Positions 24,267 through 35,526 of a stretch of DNA of 64,000 nucleotides are shown piece by piece. Origin of the DNA: Archegozetes longisetosus (lineage: Eukaryota; Arthropoda; Arachnida; Sarcoptiformes; Trhypochthoniidae). The notes under the pieces are model-generated. The model was given only the letters and a program-made list of their open reading frames with translations, made no database searches and had not been told where the DNA came from. The stretch lies in assembly GCA_018873245.2 (NCBI GenBank), contig JAEMBT020000005.1, positions 10,676,001 to 10,740,000 on the forward strand. The letters run 5' to 3'. The position numbers and the translations under genes were made by a program. Numbering within the stretch: position 1 is the first letter of the stretch; the number at the start of each line of letters is the position of its first letter.

Positions 24267-24550
24267 GTTGAATGAATTCATTGGAGAAGCATTTTGAAAA
24301 ATTAATTTTATCTCTTATGATTAGTTCATAATTTTTTATATTCAGAACATTATATCAATTGATTTTCTATTCCTTATCAATTATAATTTTATTAGTATAT
24401 TCGATTAGATTAGAAAGCATTTTTAATGATTAAATAAAAATATATTAAACATTGCTTCATGTACGCCTTTAAATATAACTTGAATGCGCATGTGTGGTCT
24501 ACCACTCGGTTCACCGTATTGTCGGTTAGAATTGTAAGTCATTTTGAAAA

Positions 24551-27500
24551 ATGTCTTTGCCGGGTGAATTTCGTATAGACTGGGAAATAATTGATAGATA
24601 TGAAGGTTTCAGTCGTAGATTCGGAATGAAAACTTATAATGCTAAAGTTAAATGTACTTACAATACTGGAAATAATGAAATAAACATTGAAAGTGTTATA
24701 ATTCAATTGGAAATTACTTTGAATTCTATTATACATCGACTACTGAGAGCGGCAAAAGACGACGACTATGTTCGAATTGCGCTTCGCAATCAGTCTCTCG
24801 ACTACGATATCTTCACACCTTTCAGAAGGATACAAGATTTTACAAGTGAAACTCTTTTGAATGAAATCATAAAAGTCAGTCAGTCAAAAAGAGATTTTCT
24901 GATGAACGGTTTGATAGAAGTTGACATAATACATGTTCGACAAAACGGAGTTGGCGGATCAAGAAATAGATATAATTTGATCAATATTGGGAAGTGGAGA
25001 CAAAATTCTAAAAACTTGTTCAAACAGTTAGTGATGGTTATTGTGTTGCGCGCTCAATTGTTGTTGCTAAAGCATATGAAGACGGTATCAAAGGTTTAGA
25101 ATGGAGAAGAATTAGAGCTGATTTGAGACAAATTCAGTATAAAAGAGCTGTAGAATTGTGTAAAAAAGCTGAGGTGACTGTCACAGATACTGGCGTAAAG
25201 TTTGAAGATTTCAGTAAGTTTCAAAATGTTTTATCGCCCGAATACCAACTTGTAGTTGTGACAGCATCAAAATCTTATTATTATGTTGGACCTCAAGCAG
25301 AAAAGCAACTTTATCTGTTCATGTCGGAAAATCATTGTGATGCACTATTGAGCATTAGGGCTTTTCTTGGTTGCGATCATTTCTGCAAAAAGTGTTTGAA
25401 GGGTTTCACTGGTAGAACGAGTCACTGTTGCGACGGAATATGCAAATACTGTTATGATACAAATCAATGTAGAACTGGAGTGACACTAGTTAGGTGCAAT
25501 GAATGCAACCGAGAATTCGCAAATGAAGTCTGCTTCAAAAAGCATAAGGATAAAACGAAAATTTGTCCTAAAATATGGAAGTGCAGTCATTGTTCAAAAA
25601 CTTTAAAAACAAAAGTTCATCACTGTGGGAAGTACAAGTGCCGGATTTGTAAAGTTCTGGTTCCTTTTTCTGGACATCATTGTTTCATTATGTCGAACGA
25701 CAAGATCAAAATAATGAAAGAAGATCAGTTACCCAAGATTTTTATATTTTACGATTTCGAGAGCCAACAAATACCACAGAAAATGAATGAGTATATACAC
25801 AAACCAAATTTATGTGTCGTCAACGTTACCTGTGACGAGTGTTGGGACCCAGAATCGAGAGATAGAAAGAATATTTGGTGTCAATTCTGTGGCAAAAAGG
25901 AATATGTGTTCAAAGGATCGAATACTGTGAGAGATTTCAACATATTCATTTTTGAAACTTATGCTAATTTTGTCAAAGAGAAAAAGATGTACATGAAACT
26001 GAAATCAGACATTAAAATATATGTAATTGCTCATAACAGTAGAGGATACGATTCTCAATTTATACTAAAATATTGTGTGAACAATAGAATGACTCCTAGT
26101 GTAATAAGGAAAGGAACTAAAATTCTCTCAATGAGAATTAAAAACATAAAGTTTATAGATTCGCTCTCATTTCTACCGATGCCTCTCAGGAAACTTCCTC
26201 AGACTTTTGGTTTGGAATCTCAAGTAGAAAAAGGTGTTTTTCCGTTTTACTTCAATAAGCCTGGTAACGAAAATTATGTTGGTGAATGGCCGGCAATCGA
26301 GTATTATGATGCTGATTACATGATCGAAAAGAAAGAGAAAAATTTCTTGAATGGTACGATGAGCAAAAACATAAAGAATTCAAATTCGATTCGGAAATAT
26401 TAAAATATTGCAAATCCGATGTTGATATATTAATGAGATGTATGATGACATTTAGACAGATATTCCAAAGTGTGTCAGAAATCGATCCACTTTGTCGTTC
26501 AATAACGATTGCTCAGAGCTGTATGGAAGTATTCAAGACTAATTATCTCAAACCAAATCAGATAGCTATTTATCCTCCTAATGGATATGAACCTAGAAGA
26601 AAGTCGTCATATGTAGGAAGTGCATGGCTCGATTATGTAGAACAAACTGAGAAGGTTTTTATCAGACGAGAAATAAAAATTGGCAGATATTACGTCGACG
26701 GATTAATTGAAGATCAGAAGAAGATATTTGAATTTTACGGAGATTTGTGGCATGGATGTAGAGAATGTTATCCAACGAAGCGATCAACTATACACAACCC
26801 TTTCAATGGTCTTTCAATGGAATATTTATACCAACAGCTCGAGCAGAAAGAAGAGTACTTGAAGACCCGAGGCTATCAACTGATAACTATGTGGGAATGC
26901 AAATTGAAATCAATGAGAAAGAAAGATAAGGCTTTGGATAATTTTTTCATTGATCATGTCAATCATTTGAAGGATAAAAAGCAGAGACCACCATTAGATC
27001 CTCGAGATAGCTTTTTCGGAGGTCGATGTAACGCATCAAAATTATATCATTGTTGCGATGGAGATGAAAAAATATTTTATATGGATTTTACTTCTCTTTA
27101 CCCATACGTTGTAAAGAGAAAAAGTATCCTATTGGTCATCCAATTAGAATAGTCAAAGATTTCGATACGAATATTTCCCATTATGATGGTTTTATATTCT
27201 GCAAAATTTTACCGCCAACCAATCTATATTTCGCTGTTTTACCGGTCCGATTGAGAAATAGATTAATGTTTCCCTTGTGCTACAAATGTGCTCAGACAGA
27301 AAAATTGGACAAGTGCGATCATAGCGATGATGAAAGAAGTATAGTAGGCACATGGACTACAATGGAAATAAAGAAATCTTTGGAGAAAAATTATAAAATT
27401 ATAGAAGTCTATGAAGTCTGGCATTTTCCTGAGCTAAAGCCTCAGAATCTAAATGATACTGGCCTATTCACAGACTTCATAAATGCGTATATAAAGTTAA

Positions 27501-28459
27501 AAGTTGAAGCTAGCGGCTGGCCAAGGAATGACATGACTGACACAGAAAAAGACGACTATATCAAACTGTATGAAGAAAAAGAAAATATCAAATTAGATAA
27601 AGATTGTATCAAATATAACCCGGGAATGAGAGCTCTAGGAAAACTAGTTGTCGTCAGCTTTTGGGGTAAATTCGGACAGAGTTATAACCTGAATAAAACT
27701 CAATACATTACAGAACCACAAGAATTTTTTAAACTACTATCAGATAATACTGTTTCCGTAACCGATGCTCTACTGATTTCTGATGAGACACTACAAGTTA
27801 CTTTCGAGAAGGAAGAAAATTACATTGAATCTCCGTCTCATTCTAGTATTTTTATTGCATCTTGGGTCACTTCATATGCAAGACTTGAATTGTTTGAATT
27901 GCTTGATAAATTGAAAGAAAGGATTTTGTACTTTGATACAGACTCTATAATATTCTACGCTCGACCACGTGATTATATTCCCGAAACGGGGGAATTCATA
28001 GGTGACTTGACTAATGAAATAACAACACCGGAAGAACCGGATGCTTATATAACAAAATTTGCCTCGTGTGGAAGTAAAAATTACGCCTACGAAGCTTATT
28101 ATCCAAATTCAGGCATAAGGAAATACTTTTGCAAAGTGAAAGGCTTATCACTGAATTTTATAGCTTCCAATATTGTCAATTTCGAAGCCATGAAGCGTCT
28201 GATAGATGATGCGATAAGACATCAAAGGAGTATCCGTGAAAATAACGATGATCAAAGTAAAGTAGTAGCAGGAGGAGCACCACCACCACCACCTCCACCA
28301 CCGTCACCAATCGTACTGGACGTACCACAGAAAACTATAACTGTTTCACCGTTTCTCGAGCTGATGACAAAGGAAATTAGGAAAAAATATCGATTCGTTT
28401 ACGATAAAAGGATAATAAAACCGCATGATTATACAACAATTCCTTTTGGTTATAGATAG
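24551..28459 (+). CDS. polB: protein-primed family B DNA polymerase of the Polinton, three frameshifts
   Basis: About 1,300 codons in four frames: 24551-~25015, ~25015-~26345, ~26345-~27115 and ~27115-28459. The N-terminal part is the Polinton-specific region, followed by Cys/His knuckles (CKKCLKGF, CNECNREF). Exonuclease motifs: FYDFES (Exo I), HNSRGYDSQF (Exo II), YCKSDVDIL (Exo III). Polymerase motifs: DFTSLYPYV (A), LGKLVVVSFWGKFG (B-like), YFDTDSI (C). A proline run (APPPPPPPP) precedes the last ~60 residues. The enzyme would copy the element using a terminal protein as primer. Each break is a single-base change near an A-rich run, and motif order is continuous across them, so the ancestral gene was complete. 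As read it is inactive unless the breaks are errors. Confidence 0.93.
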
Positions 28460-28470
28460 TCGGCCCGGCA

Positions 28471-28557
28471 TATGCCTTCGGCATAGTATATGGCGAAGCC
28501 ATAGTGTATGGCGAAGCCATAATGTATGGCGTAGCCATAATATACGGCTACGCCGTA
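28471..28557. repeat. array of five 15 bp hairpins at an exact 18 bp period
   Basis: Perfect 6 bp stem, 3 nt loop palindromes at 28471, 28489, 28507, 28525 and 28543: TATGCCTTCGGCATA, TATGGCGAAGCCATA (twice), TATGGCGTAGCCATA, TACGGCTACGCCGTA. It lies 11 bp after the polymerase stop and ~150 bp before the IAP start. Stems are kept by paired changes (for example TATGGC/GCCATA to TACGGC/GCCGTA). It could be a 3' end signal, protein-binding array or mobile palindromic repeat. Confidence 0.85.
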
Positions 28558-28708
28558 TGATTTTTTGTTGTTTCAATATATTCTCATAGATGTCAACAGA
28601 TATTACTTTTGTATAGATTTTGCGCAAAAAAAATTGGAAAATGCTTGGACGTTCGGCGTTCAATCGACTTGTATCATTTAGTTCTCACTATCGTGTACGA
28701 GAACGAGC

Positions 28709-29685
28709 ATGTCAGCTGAATACATCAGACACGAGTTACTACGACATCATTCTGTCAGAGCTAGTACTTTTCAGAGTTGGAATCATGGCAATATTGACTA
28801 TCACAGATTGGTGTCTGCTGGATTTTATTACGAATCTCACAGGGATGAAATCATTTGCTTCAGCTGCAACATCAGGATCCCCGGTTCGGTTTCATCAACA
28901 CATCCGTTTTTGATGCATCGATCACAATCACCAAATTGTCCATTTCTCAAAGGAATTGATCTTTCCATCAATCGTTTGGCTCTTGAAGTTCACCAACTCC
29001 GTTGGCAGTTTCACTTGCTCCTTCGAGAGAAATCAGAAATCTTGAAGAAAATTTTGATTCCGTTGTTTCATGCGATTTAGAAAGACCTCCGACTAGAGAA
29101 ATTAGAAGACCTCATTTTTCGGGAAACGGAAGTTTGCAAGAAATTGAAGCCTATTACAAGTCGCCAATTAAGATTCCAGCTACTGATAGGCCTAATTCAA
29201 TCATTTCTATTGAAAGTTTCTTTCAAATGATGAAAAATAGAAACAGAAGATTGGAATCCTTTCGTGTTAATGAATGGCCTCTCACAGCTCCACACCCTGA
29301 AATTATGGCAGAAGCAGGATTTTTCTATTGTCTACTCAATGATCACGTTCAATGTGCTTTTTGTCGATGTGTCATTGGTGGATGGAATAGAGAATCGGAT
29401 CCATTTGAAGTTCATCGAGAAATATTTCCACAGTGCCAATACATTCAACAAATTCTATCCAGTGATGTTCAAATAATTGCGGAATTTGAAAACAAACGCC
29501 ACGAATCCCGAAATTCAATTACTTTGGAAAGTAGCCTGGTGTGTAAAATCTGTTTCGATAACGAAGTTTCTGTGAGATTCAACTGTAAACATGTTGTGAC
29601 ATGCAAAGACTGCTCTGTTAGACTTATTCATTGTCCTATTTGTCGCTCTCTCATAAAGAGGCGTTACGATGTAATTTTGAGCTAA
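28709..29685 (+). CDS. iap: inhibitor-of-apoptosis protein: two BIR domains and RING, one frameshift
   Basis: First BIR (about codons 20-85): RASTFQSW ... AGFYY, then C-x2-C (CFSC), H and C (HRSQSPNC). Second BIR around 29240-29450: RLESFRVNEWP, AGFFY, CAFC, then W-x5-DPFEVH and FPQC. C-terminal RING: CKICFDN, CKHVVTCKDC, CPICR. Length about 325 codons, like baculoviral and insect IAPs with two BIRs and a RING E3 ligase. The frame changes by one base near 28985-29000, in the linker between BIR 1 and BIR 2; both sides are otherwise open. Predicted role: bind caspases or IAP antagonists and ubiquitinate them, delaying host-cell death during replication. It sits between polymerase and ATPase in the same direction, so it is part of the element and not a neighbouring host gene. 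Origin probably from an arthropod host or virus (inference). Confidence 0.92.
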
Positions 29686-29746
29686 AATTTTTGAGCTAAT
29701 AAAACTTATTTAGAATTTTACAAACGGTCTTATTCATTATCTGAAG

Positions 29747-30330
29747 ATGAACGAAAACATCAACTCAAAGTTTCTTAAATTTAGACATCCTTTCACGTGT
29801 ATTGTTTCAGGACCAAGCTTTAGCGGAAAGACTATTCTTGTAAGAAGAATACTCAAGAATTATAAGGATTCTTTCGAAATTGATGTCAAAGATAAATTAA
29901 AAGTGATATGGTGCTATGGACAGTATCAAAATTTATACAAAGAATCAATTAGTGATGATGTTGACGTGAAGTATTTTGAATTTGATAAAGCCCGAAGAAT
30001 TTCTGAAACCTCACATAATTGTGATTGATGAAAGACTGAAATGACGAAAAGATGAGTGATCTTTTGTTCACTTGAAAGCGTCTTCAGTGCAAAATAATTG
30101 AGAAATATCAACCTGATAGTCAATACATGATTCTAATGAAAACAGGAATAGCAGCCAAATAAAATTTAGATTTTCGGCGAAAAGTTCAGAAAATTTTTGC
30201 TGATGACCTCGAAGCCTTTCAGCTAGTTAATTGATTTGAAACCTGACGATTTTACAAGAATCACAGAAGGAACTACCGCCGGAACTTAAGATCAGGACGC
30301 GTTTTCAACTATGTTAGAATTCGTTCAAGT
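29747..30330 (+). pseudogene. Polinton DNA-packaging ATPase remnant
   Basis: The opening 93 codons contain the Walker A loop SGPSFSGKT and a hydrophobic strand (KVIWCYGQY) as in FtsK/HerA-type packaging ATPases of Polintons. The frame stops at 30026-30028. One base off, a Walker B-like KPHIIVIDE is readable at about 29985-30020, and further broken pieces in several frames to about 30330 resemble the C-terminal half. Several indels and stops, and missing segments between, make this a true pseudogene in contrast to the single breaks of its neighbours. Its role in an intact element is to pump the genome into capsids. Confidence 0.75.
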
Positions 30331-30523
30331 CACGAAGAAGTTAAATATTTGCTTTTATATTACTCAAAAAATCAAGGAAAAGAGAAGAGAAATATCAACC
30401 TGAATTGGTCACATGATTCAAATGAAAAAGCTTGAGGAAACGGCAAAGCCAATTCTAAACCGGCTGCTGCTGCTGCATTAGGCCATCTTTCCGGAGCAAT
30501 TATTAGAAAAGTTATGAAGTAAA
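30331..30523 (+). other. unassigned Polinton gap
   Basis: Broken reading frames, including a short Ala-rich tail (KPAAAAALGHLSG) ending at a stop near 30520. It could be the end of a small lost gene. No family recognised. Confidence 0.3.
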
Positions 30524-31255
30524 ATGAGTGTTAGAAAAATGGTTGCGATGCCTGCTGAATTGGAGAGTGTAAATATCGTTGAGAGTGATTCTGTAAAAGC
30601 CAATGAATCAGGGGCTGGAATTAGTTTACCTACAAGTGAACAGAATGCTCGTATTGCCAGTAGTAGCAATACAAAACGACCAAAGAAAATTATAACTCAG
30701 ACTAATAAAATTATTAATATTATGAAGATTCTACTCAAACTGGCGAAAATCAATGCGTACGATATTGTTGGTAGAGTGAGAAACAAGAGCGGAGATTTCG
30801 TTAAAGACAGTGATTTAGTAGCTTTAATCAGTCATGCAATGACTGATGGAAAATTTCTTGCGGGACAAAATGAATTTGTATCATTGTTGCACGAAGCCAA
30901 AGTTGAACCAGAACTCATTATCAATGAGAACATTAAAATGAAATTATTGAATATTTATAATAATATAAGTAATAATGCGGATGACGATTATATAAATTTA
31001 TCAGATGTTACAAAACCTATAATTCGACCTAAGATACAGAATAGAGAAGGGACGACGAATAAAGACGAGAGAAAAATCTTGAAACGAAGGCGCATGCGTG
31101 AAACTGATGTAAAAAGTTCAGAAGAAGAAGATAGTCCGGTCAAAAGAAGAAGAAAAACTTGGGAAACATTTGATGTTAACAGTGACGACAACGAAAATTT
31201 GAATAAGAGAAATTTCGATTTACCAGTAAATTGGGAATCAGAACCTCACGAATAA
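30524..31255 (+). CDS. Polinton protein of unknown function with basic nuclear signal
   Basis: An intact 243-codon frame starting at ATG. The N-terminal ~50 residues are polar and Ser/Asn-rich. Residues ~60-150 form a helical region (LLKLAKINAYDIVGRVRNK and following). The C-terminal third is highly charged with RRRK clusters and acidic stretches (SSEEEDSPVKRRRK), suggesting a nuclear or DNA-associated protein. No known domain recognised. It ends three bases before the integrase ATG, so it is probably expressed with it. It is one of the few undamaged genes of this copy. Confidence 0.7.
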   Translation: MSVRKMVAMPAELESVNIVESDSVKANESGAGISLPTSEQNARIASSSNTKRPKKIITQTNKIINIMKILLKLAKINAYDIVGRVRNKSGDFVKDSDLVALISHAMTDGKFLAGQNEFVSLLHEAKVEPELIINENIKMKLLNIYNNISNNADDDYINLSDVTKPIIRPKIQNREGTTNKDERKILKRRRMRETDVKSSEEEDSPVKRRRKTWETFDVNSDDNENLNKRNFDLPVNWESEPHE

Positions 31256-31258
31256 AAT

Positions 31259-32369
31259 ATGGACGACTTTACTGAATATCTTGATAAATTATATTATGAC
31301 TTGAAACATCCTGCTTCGTACGGAAGTGCAGAGACTTTGTTCAAGTTTGCTAAAATTAAATTTCCAACATTAAAATTAAGTGACGTGAACAAGTGGCTAT
31401 CGGGTCAAATTTCTTATACTTTGCATCGTCCAGCAAGAAAAACTTTGTACGAAATAAGATTTATGTGAGTCATATTGATGAGCAGTTTCAAGCGGATTTA
31501 GTCGATATGCAAGAATTTTCTAGACAAAATAGAGGATACAAATATCTTTTAACAGTAATTGATTGTCTAAGCAAATATTTATGGGTTTTCCCATTGAAAT
31601 CAAAGTCTTCGACTAGTATAATTGAGTGTTTCAAAAGATTTTCCGTGAAAGAAAGCCAATGAAAATTCAAACGGATAGAGGAAAAGAATTCAATAATGCT
31701 GAATTCAAATCGTTCTGTCAATCTATGAAGGTAAAATATTTTACCTCTCAAGACGTTAAAATCAAATGTAGCGTGATTGAACGAGTTAATAGAACTTTGA
31801 AAGATAAAATGTTTCGCTACTTCACAGCACAAGGAACAAGAAACTATATAGATATACTCGAAGACTTGGTTGATTCTTATAATAAGAGATGGCACAGATC
31901 TATAAAAATGAGGCCGATAGATGTAGATGAATCGAATGAAAGGCTGGTATTCCAAAACTTATATGGTGTGAAAAGTTTGAAAGAAATTTATTTTAAGAAA
32001 CAACGTGAAAAAAATCAGTTGAACATTGGAACTACAGTAAGAAAGAAGTATGATTTATCGAAATTCGATAGAGGATATTATCCCAATTGGACAGATCAAA
32101 CTTTTACAGTAGCTGAAAACTTGAGAAAACTTGGAAAAGCGCAATATACAATAAAAGATTTCAAAGGTTCTGAATCAGATAGACGCTATTATCGAGAAGA
32201 ATTACAACCTGTGAGTGCTGGAATTGCTTATCGTGTTGAAAAAGTAATCCGAAAACGAGTAAGAAACAATATTCTCGAATATTTTGTAAAATGGATGAAT
32301 TATCCTCAGAGCGAGAATTCATGGATTCCAGCAAAAGATCTCTTCAAATTGCACGAGAAGACGTCATGA
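31259..32369 (+). CDS. int: chromodomain integrase of the Polinton, two frameshifts
   Basis: An N-terminal Polinton motif (LYYDLKHPASYGS ... WLSGQ ... YTLHRPARK) leads into an RNase H-fold core with the catalytic triad: D in DLVDMQ, D in IQTDRGKEF and E in VIERVNRTLKDK. At the C-terminus is a chromodomain (YRVEKVIRK ... VKWMNYPQSENSWIP), which may guide insertion to chromatin marks. The frame changes twice by one base, near 31440-31470 and 31625-31662; all three triad residues lie in readable segments. The stop TGA (32367-32369) overlaps the ATG of the next gene (ATGA). This enzyme made the 6 bp target duplication seen at the element ends. Confidence 0.93.
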
Positions 32370-32638
32370 AAACTGAGAATTCTGAGGGTTTCAGGCAAAA
32401 GAATAATATTGGCTGGTTCACTGATTGTTCCACTCCCACTGCGAACGAAGTAATATATTTATCTCAAGTTATTGTCATACTTGTGGTAATGGTAACTTCT
32501 TTGTATAATCTAAGCATGAAAAAAGGTGACGAAAGTTTATGGACCGCCTTGCTAACGAGTTGTCTAGGCTATATGTTACCGAACCCAAAAATAAAAAGAA
32601 ATCATTCCAACCATAGTGATAATCATTCTCCGTCATGA
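32366..32638 (+). CDS. small membrane protein of the Polinton
   Basis: 90 codons from the ATG that overlaps the integrase stop. A polar N-terminus is followed by a strong membrane segment (VIYLSQVIVILVVMVTSLY), a short WTALLTSCLGYMLPNPK stretch, and a His/Ser/Asn-rich tail. A small protein with a hydrophobic span next to penton recurs in Polintons as I remember them, but its function is unknown to me. The frame could be extended upstream to 32291 inside the integrase; the ATGA overlap makes 32366 the better start. Its own stop again overlaps the next ATG. Confidence 0.6.
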   Translation: MKTENSEGFRQKNNIGWFTDCSTPTANEVIYLSQVIVILVVMVTSLYNLSMKKGDESLWTALLTSCLGYMLPNPKIKRNHSNHSDNHSPS

Positions 32639-33733
32639 AACCATGCATGAAGGTTGGCTTTCTAATATTTGAAATTTTTGCTTTGTCTATTGTATTGGTT
32701 TTTCTTATTGTAAAATTCAATATAAGTTATAATAATAAAAGAAATTTGAAAAGTTTTTGTGGTGTAGAAAATTACTCGGACTTCACAATGGATACTGCAA
32801 ATGATTCGTTTTATATTCATCTATTCAGCAATGTTGAAAGTCCTCAAAGTCATAGGAATAATACAGTTGCAAATTTTGTAACTAAACTTCCCGAGAAAAT
32901 AAAATTGAATTCTGAATGGGAAGTTGGATTAGCGGAAATGAGTTACACTAAATCATGGTTCAACATAAGGTCTGATTATAATTTAAGTATATTTTCGAAT
33001 AAAGGAGAATATTTCCATACAGATGAAGCAATACTTCGAAAAGGATATTATCCTTCTATTGACCTATTGATTTCAGAAATAAACAAAAAGCTTAGAAATT
33101 TTGGAAAAATCATTTTCAAAGATGTGATGAAAAGAGCACCATCGTTGAGATACGATCCTATTTATAACCGATTATTCATAATAAATGGAATATCTGTCAA
33201 GAACGACTCTTTTTCTATCCAGCACTCCCTGAAGAACTGGAGCTCATGCTAGGATTAAGAAATGAAACCACTGGAGGGCTTATTTCCTATTTTCATGATG
33301 AAGAAAGTGGAAAACTTTTAGCAGATAATGAAGTCAAATTGAATCGTAATATTTCATATGATAATCCATCGGGTGATAACGTTTACCCGGTAGAATTCGA
33401 GGCTCCGTTTCCAGTTCAATTCAATGTTAGTGAGCTTCATATATTGGTTTACTGCTCTATAGTCAAACCTGTTTTGACCGGGAATATGCAGACTAATTTA
33501 TTACGTCAGGTGGAAATCCCTCGGAAGATTAAATTTGGTGAACAGTGTCTTTTGCGTTTCTTGGAACCTTTTACCATTCAATTGTTAGTCATGAATTTGA
33601 TACCATTGAAATCGATATAAAAGACGACATCGGGGAAACTATTCCATTTGATTTTGGCCGTTCAACTGTGACACTCCATTTCCGTAAAAGACCAAAAGAT
33701 GGGCTCAAATCCCTTCACAACCTATTACGTTAA
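32635..33733 (+). CDS. penton (minor capsid protein), two frameshifts
   Basis: The conserved penton-type start (FYIHLFSN ... FVTKLPEKIKL ... WEVGLAEM) begins near an internal ATG at 32788. The in-frame extension from 32635 adds 51 residues with a membrane segment (FEIFALSIVLVFLIVKF); either it is an N-terminal anchor or the true start is 32788. One-base breaks lie near 33215-33245 and 33540-33560. The C-terminus shows the expected FDTIEIDIKDD ... VTLHFRKRPK ending of the single jelly-roll fold. It forms the vertices of the icosahedral virion together with the major capsid protein. The reading frame overlaps the start of the next gene by 35 bp. Confidence 0.85.
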
Positions 33734-34165
33734 CCAAGCAGGATCTGGCATTGCAGGATATTCTGGCGTAAGATACCAAAAAGGGCATGGTTTTTTCGGT
33801 CGCCTCCTTTCTGGAGCTGTTATGCCTATCCTCAAATATCTTGGTAAAAAAGCTTTAAATACAGGTATAAATATTGGTACAGACTTACTTCAAGGAGACA
33901 ATTTCAAGACAGCAATGAAGAAGAGACTTAAAAACACAGGTCTAGATATCGCAGAAGATGCATTAGAAAAAGTGCGGAACTTTAGACAAAGCGGGTCTGG
34001 CAGAAAGAGAAAAGTGCTCGGAAACGGATATCAAATATAAAGAACGTCAAAAGAAGAAAGCCTTCATTGTTACAACTGCGAGCGTTGGCAGAAGGTCGCA
34101 AAGCTCTTGAAAAAAGAAGAATTATCAAAAGAAATAAGAAATCGAAATTGTCTTTATTTGAATAA
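33699..34165 (+). CDS. basic minor virion protein (adenovirus pVI/pX-like class), one frameshift
   Basis: Starts MGSNPFTTYYVNQAGSG, a glycine-rich N-terminus, then GHGFFGRLLSGAVMPILKYL, a likely amphipathic membrane-active helix, then a basic region ending in GSGRKRK. The frame stops at 34038-34040. One base off, a strongly basic tail (KRRKPSLLQLRALAEGRKA) continues to TAA at 34163-34165, whose last A is the first base of the capsid ATG (TAATG). That tight junction supports the longer reading with one indel near 34005-34020. Membrane-lytic or DNA-core roles known for adenovirus analogues are inference here. Confidence 0.7.
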
Positions 34166-35526
34166 TGTCTATTGTAAGTGAAGCCTCGCCTGTTGTTACA
34201 TTACCAGAACTTGATTTGTATGCATTGCCTGCTGTACAAACATCAGTAGAGTCTACAATTCAAACTGATCACAGACCGATAAGTGCATTAAATTCTGGTG
34301 GACATATTGAATTTGTGGTTCCAACGTCTGCTAATGAATATATCATCCCGAAGGAAATACTTTTAAACGTTCAACTGAGAATAATCCTTTCAAAGACAGA
34401 TAAGTCGGAAGTAGTGGCAAACGATTGGAACAATGTTTCTATTGTAAATAATTTTATGAATTCCCTGTGGCAACAAGTCGACTGTTTCATTGGAGATACA
34501 CAGATTACAACATCTTTACAAACTTATTCTATAAAATCTTATATTGAAACAATGATTGGATTCAGCAACGATTCTAAAAAGTCTTTCCTATCCGGTGCAG
34601 GATGGTTTAGTGATGAATTGTGGGATACTCCACACAAGCCTAATACGATGAGAACGAAATATATAAAGCATGTTAGCCCTAGCGGCGTATTGCCCGATAA
34701 AGACAGAGAAATTTCAACAGGAAGAATTTATGACCTTTATGGCAAACTGAACTTAGATATAGCATTCCAAGGACGGGCTATACTTGGTGGCTGCAAAATA
34801 AGAATTAAATTGGTGCCAAATCCTGTCGAATTTTACATGATGTGCTCTGATGATAAAATTGTTCCGAGGACCGAATTTATTGAAGTCTCACTCAATCTCT
34901 CCAGAGCTAGAGTGAGTCAAGATATTGTGTTTGCACATCATAAAGCTCTGGAAATAACTCCTGCTAGATATCCTATAACAAGATCTCCAGTGACTACAAC
35001 GACAATTAATGCTGGTACTCTAAATACTTCACTTGAAAATGTTATTAATGGACAGCTACCAAGAAGATGCTTGATATTCTTTGTCTCCAACGAGAGTTTG
35101 AATGGTTCTTTTAAAAAGAATCCCTATTATTTTCATCATTATGACTTGAATTTCATAGCTTGCTTCCAAAATAGTATTCAGTATCCAAGAAGAGGCTTCC
35201 AACCAGACTTTGACAACGGAATATATTCTAGAGAGTATTTGGAGTTTTACAGAGCTCTTAATCAGATATCAACCGATTGTCACACGACCATATCTCTAGA
35301 TGAATGGGCTAAAGGAAGAACTATTTTTGGTTTCAATTTCTCCCCAGATCAATCTGATGGGTGTGGTATTGATAGTCATATAAGTCCTATTAATCACGGC
35401 ACAATGCGTATCGAAGTTCATTTTAAGAGACCACTCCCGGAAACAATAAATGTTCTCATTTATTCAGAATTTGATAATTTAATTACGATACCAGAAGATA
35501 GAAATGCTATTCTAGATTTCCATTAA
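34165..35526 (+). CDS. mcp: major capsid protein, double jelly-roll, intact
   Basis: An undamaged 453-codon frame in the standard place and size for Polinton major capsid protein. Landmarks include IEFVVPTSANEYI near the start, WQQVDCFIGDTQI, GCKIRIKLVPNPVEFYM between the two jelly rolls, LPRRCLIFFVSNESLNG, and FKRPLPETINVLIYSEFDN near the end. Trimers of this protein build the icosahedral shell. Upstream it shares a base with the minor virion stop; downstream its TAA is followed at once by the protease ATG. Its intact state in a copy with many frame breaks is notable. Confidence 0.92.
   Translation: MSIVSEASPVVTLPELDLYALPAVQTSVESTIQTDHRPISALNSGGHIEFVVPTSANEYIIPKEILLNVQLRIILSKTDKSEVVANDWNNVSIVNNFMNSLWQQVDCFIGDTQITTSLQTYSIKSYIETMIGFSNDSKKSFLSGAGWFSDELWDTPHKPNTMRTKYIKHVSPSGVLPDKDREISTGRIYDLYGKLNLDIAFQGRAILGGCKIRIKLVPNPVEFYMMCSDDKIVPRTEFIEVSLNLSRARVSQDIVFAHHKALEITPARYPITRSPVTTTTINAGTLNTSLENVINGQLPRRCLIFFVSNESLNGSFKKNPYYFHHYDLNFIACFQNSIQYPRRGFQPDFDNGIYSREYLEFYRALNQISTDCHTTISLDEWAKGRTIFGFNFSPDQSDGCGIDSHISPINHGTMRIEVHFKRPLPETINVLIYSEFDNLITIPEDRNAILDFH

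Noticed and set aside
24551..28459. Programmed frameshifting in the polymerase
   Set aside because: Three breaks in different directions at unremarkable A-rich sites, with no shared slippery heptamer plus pseudoknot; decay or sequence error is simpler.
28346..28663. Minus-strand frame with repeated LRHTLW peptide
   Set aside because: It is the translation of the 18 bp hairpin array; the palindromes explain it better than a protein.
29747..30330. Treating the 93-codon ATPase frame as a complete small gene
   Set aside because: The Walker B-like segment and later parts are readable in other frames, so it is a broken longer gene.
31488..31955. 155-codon minus-strand frame
   Set aside because: Antisense to the integrase core, whose catalytic motifs are clear on the plus strand.
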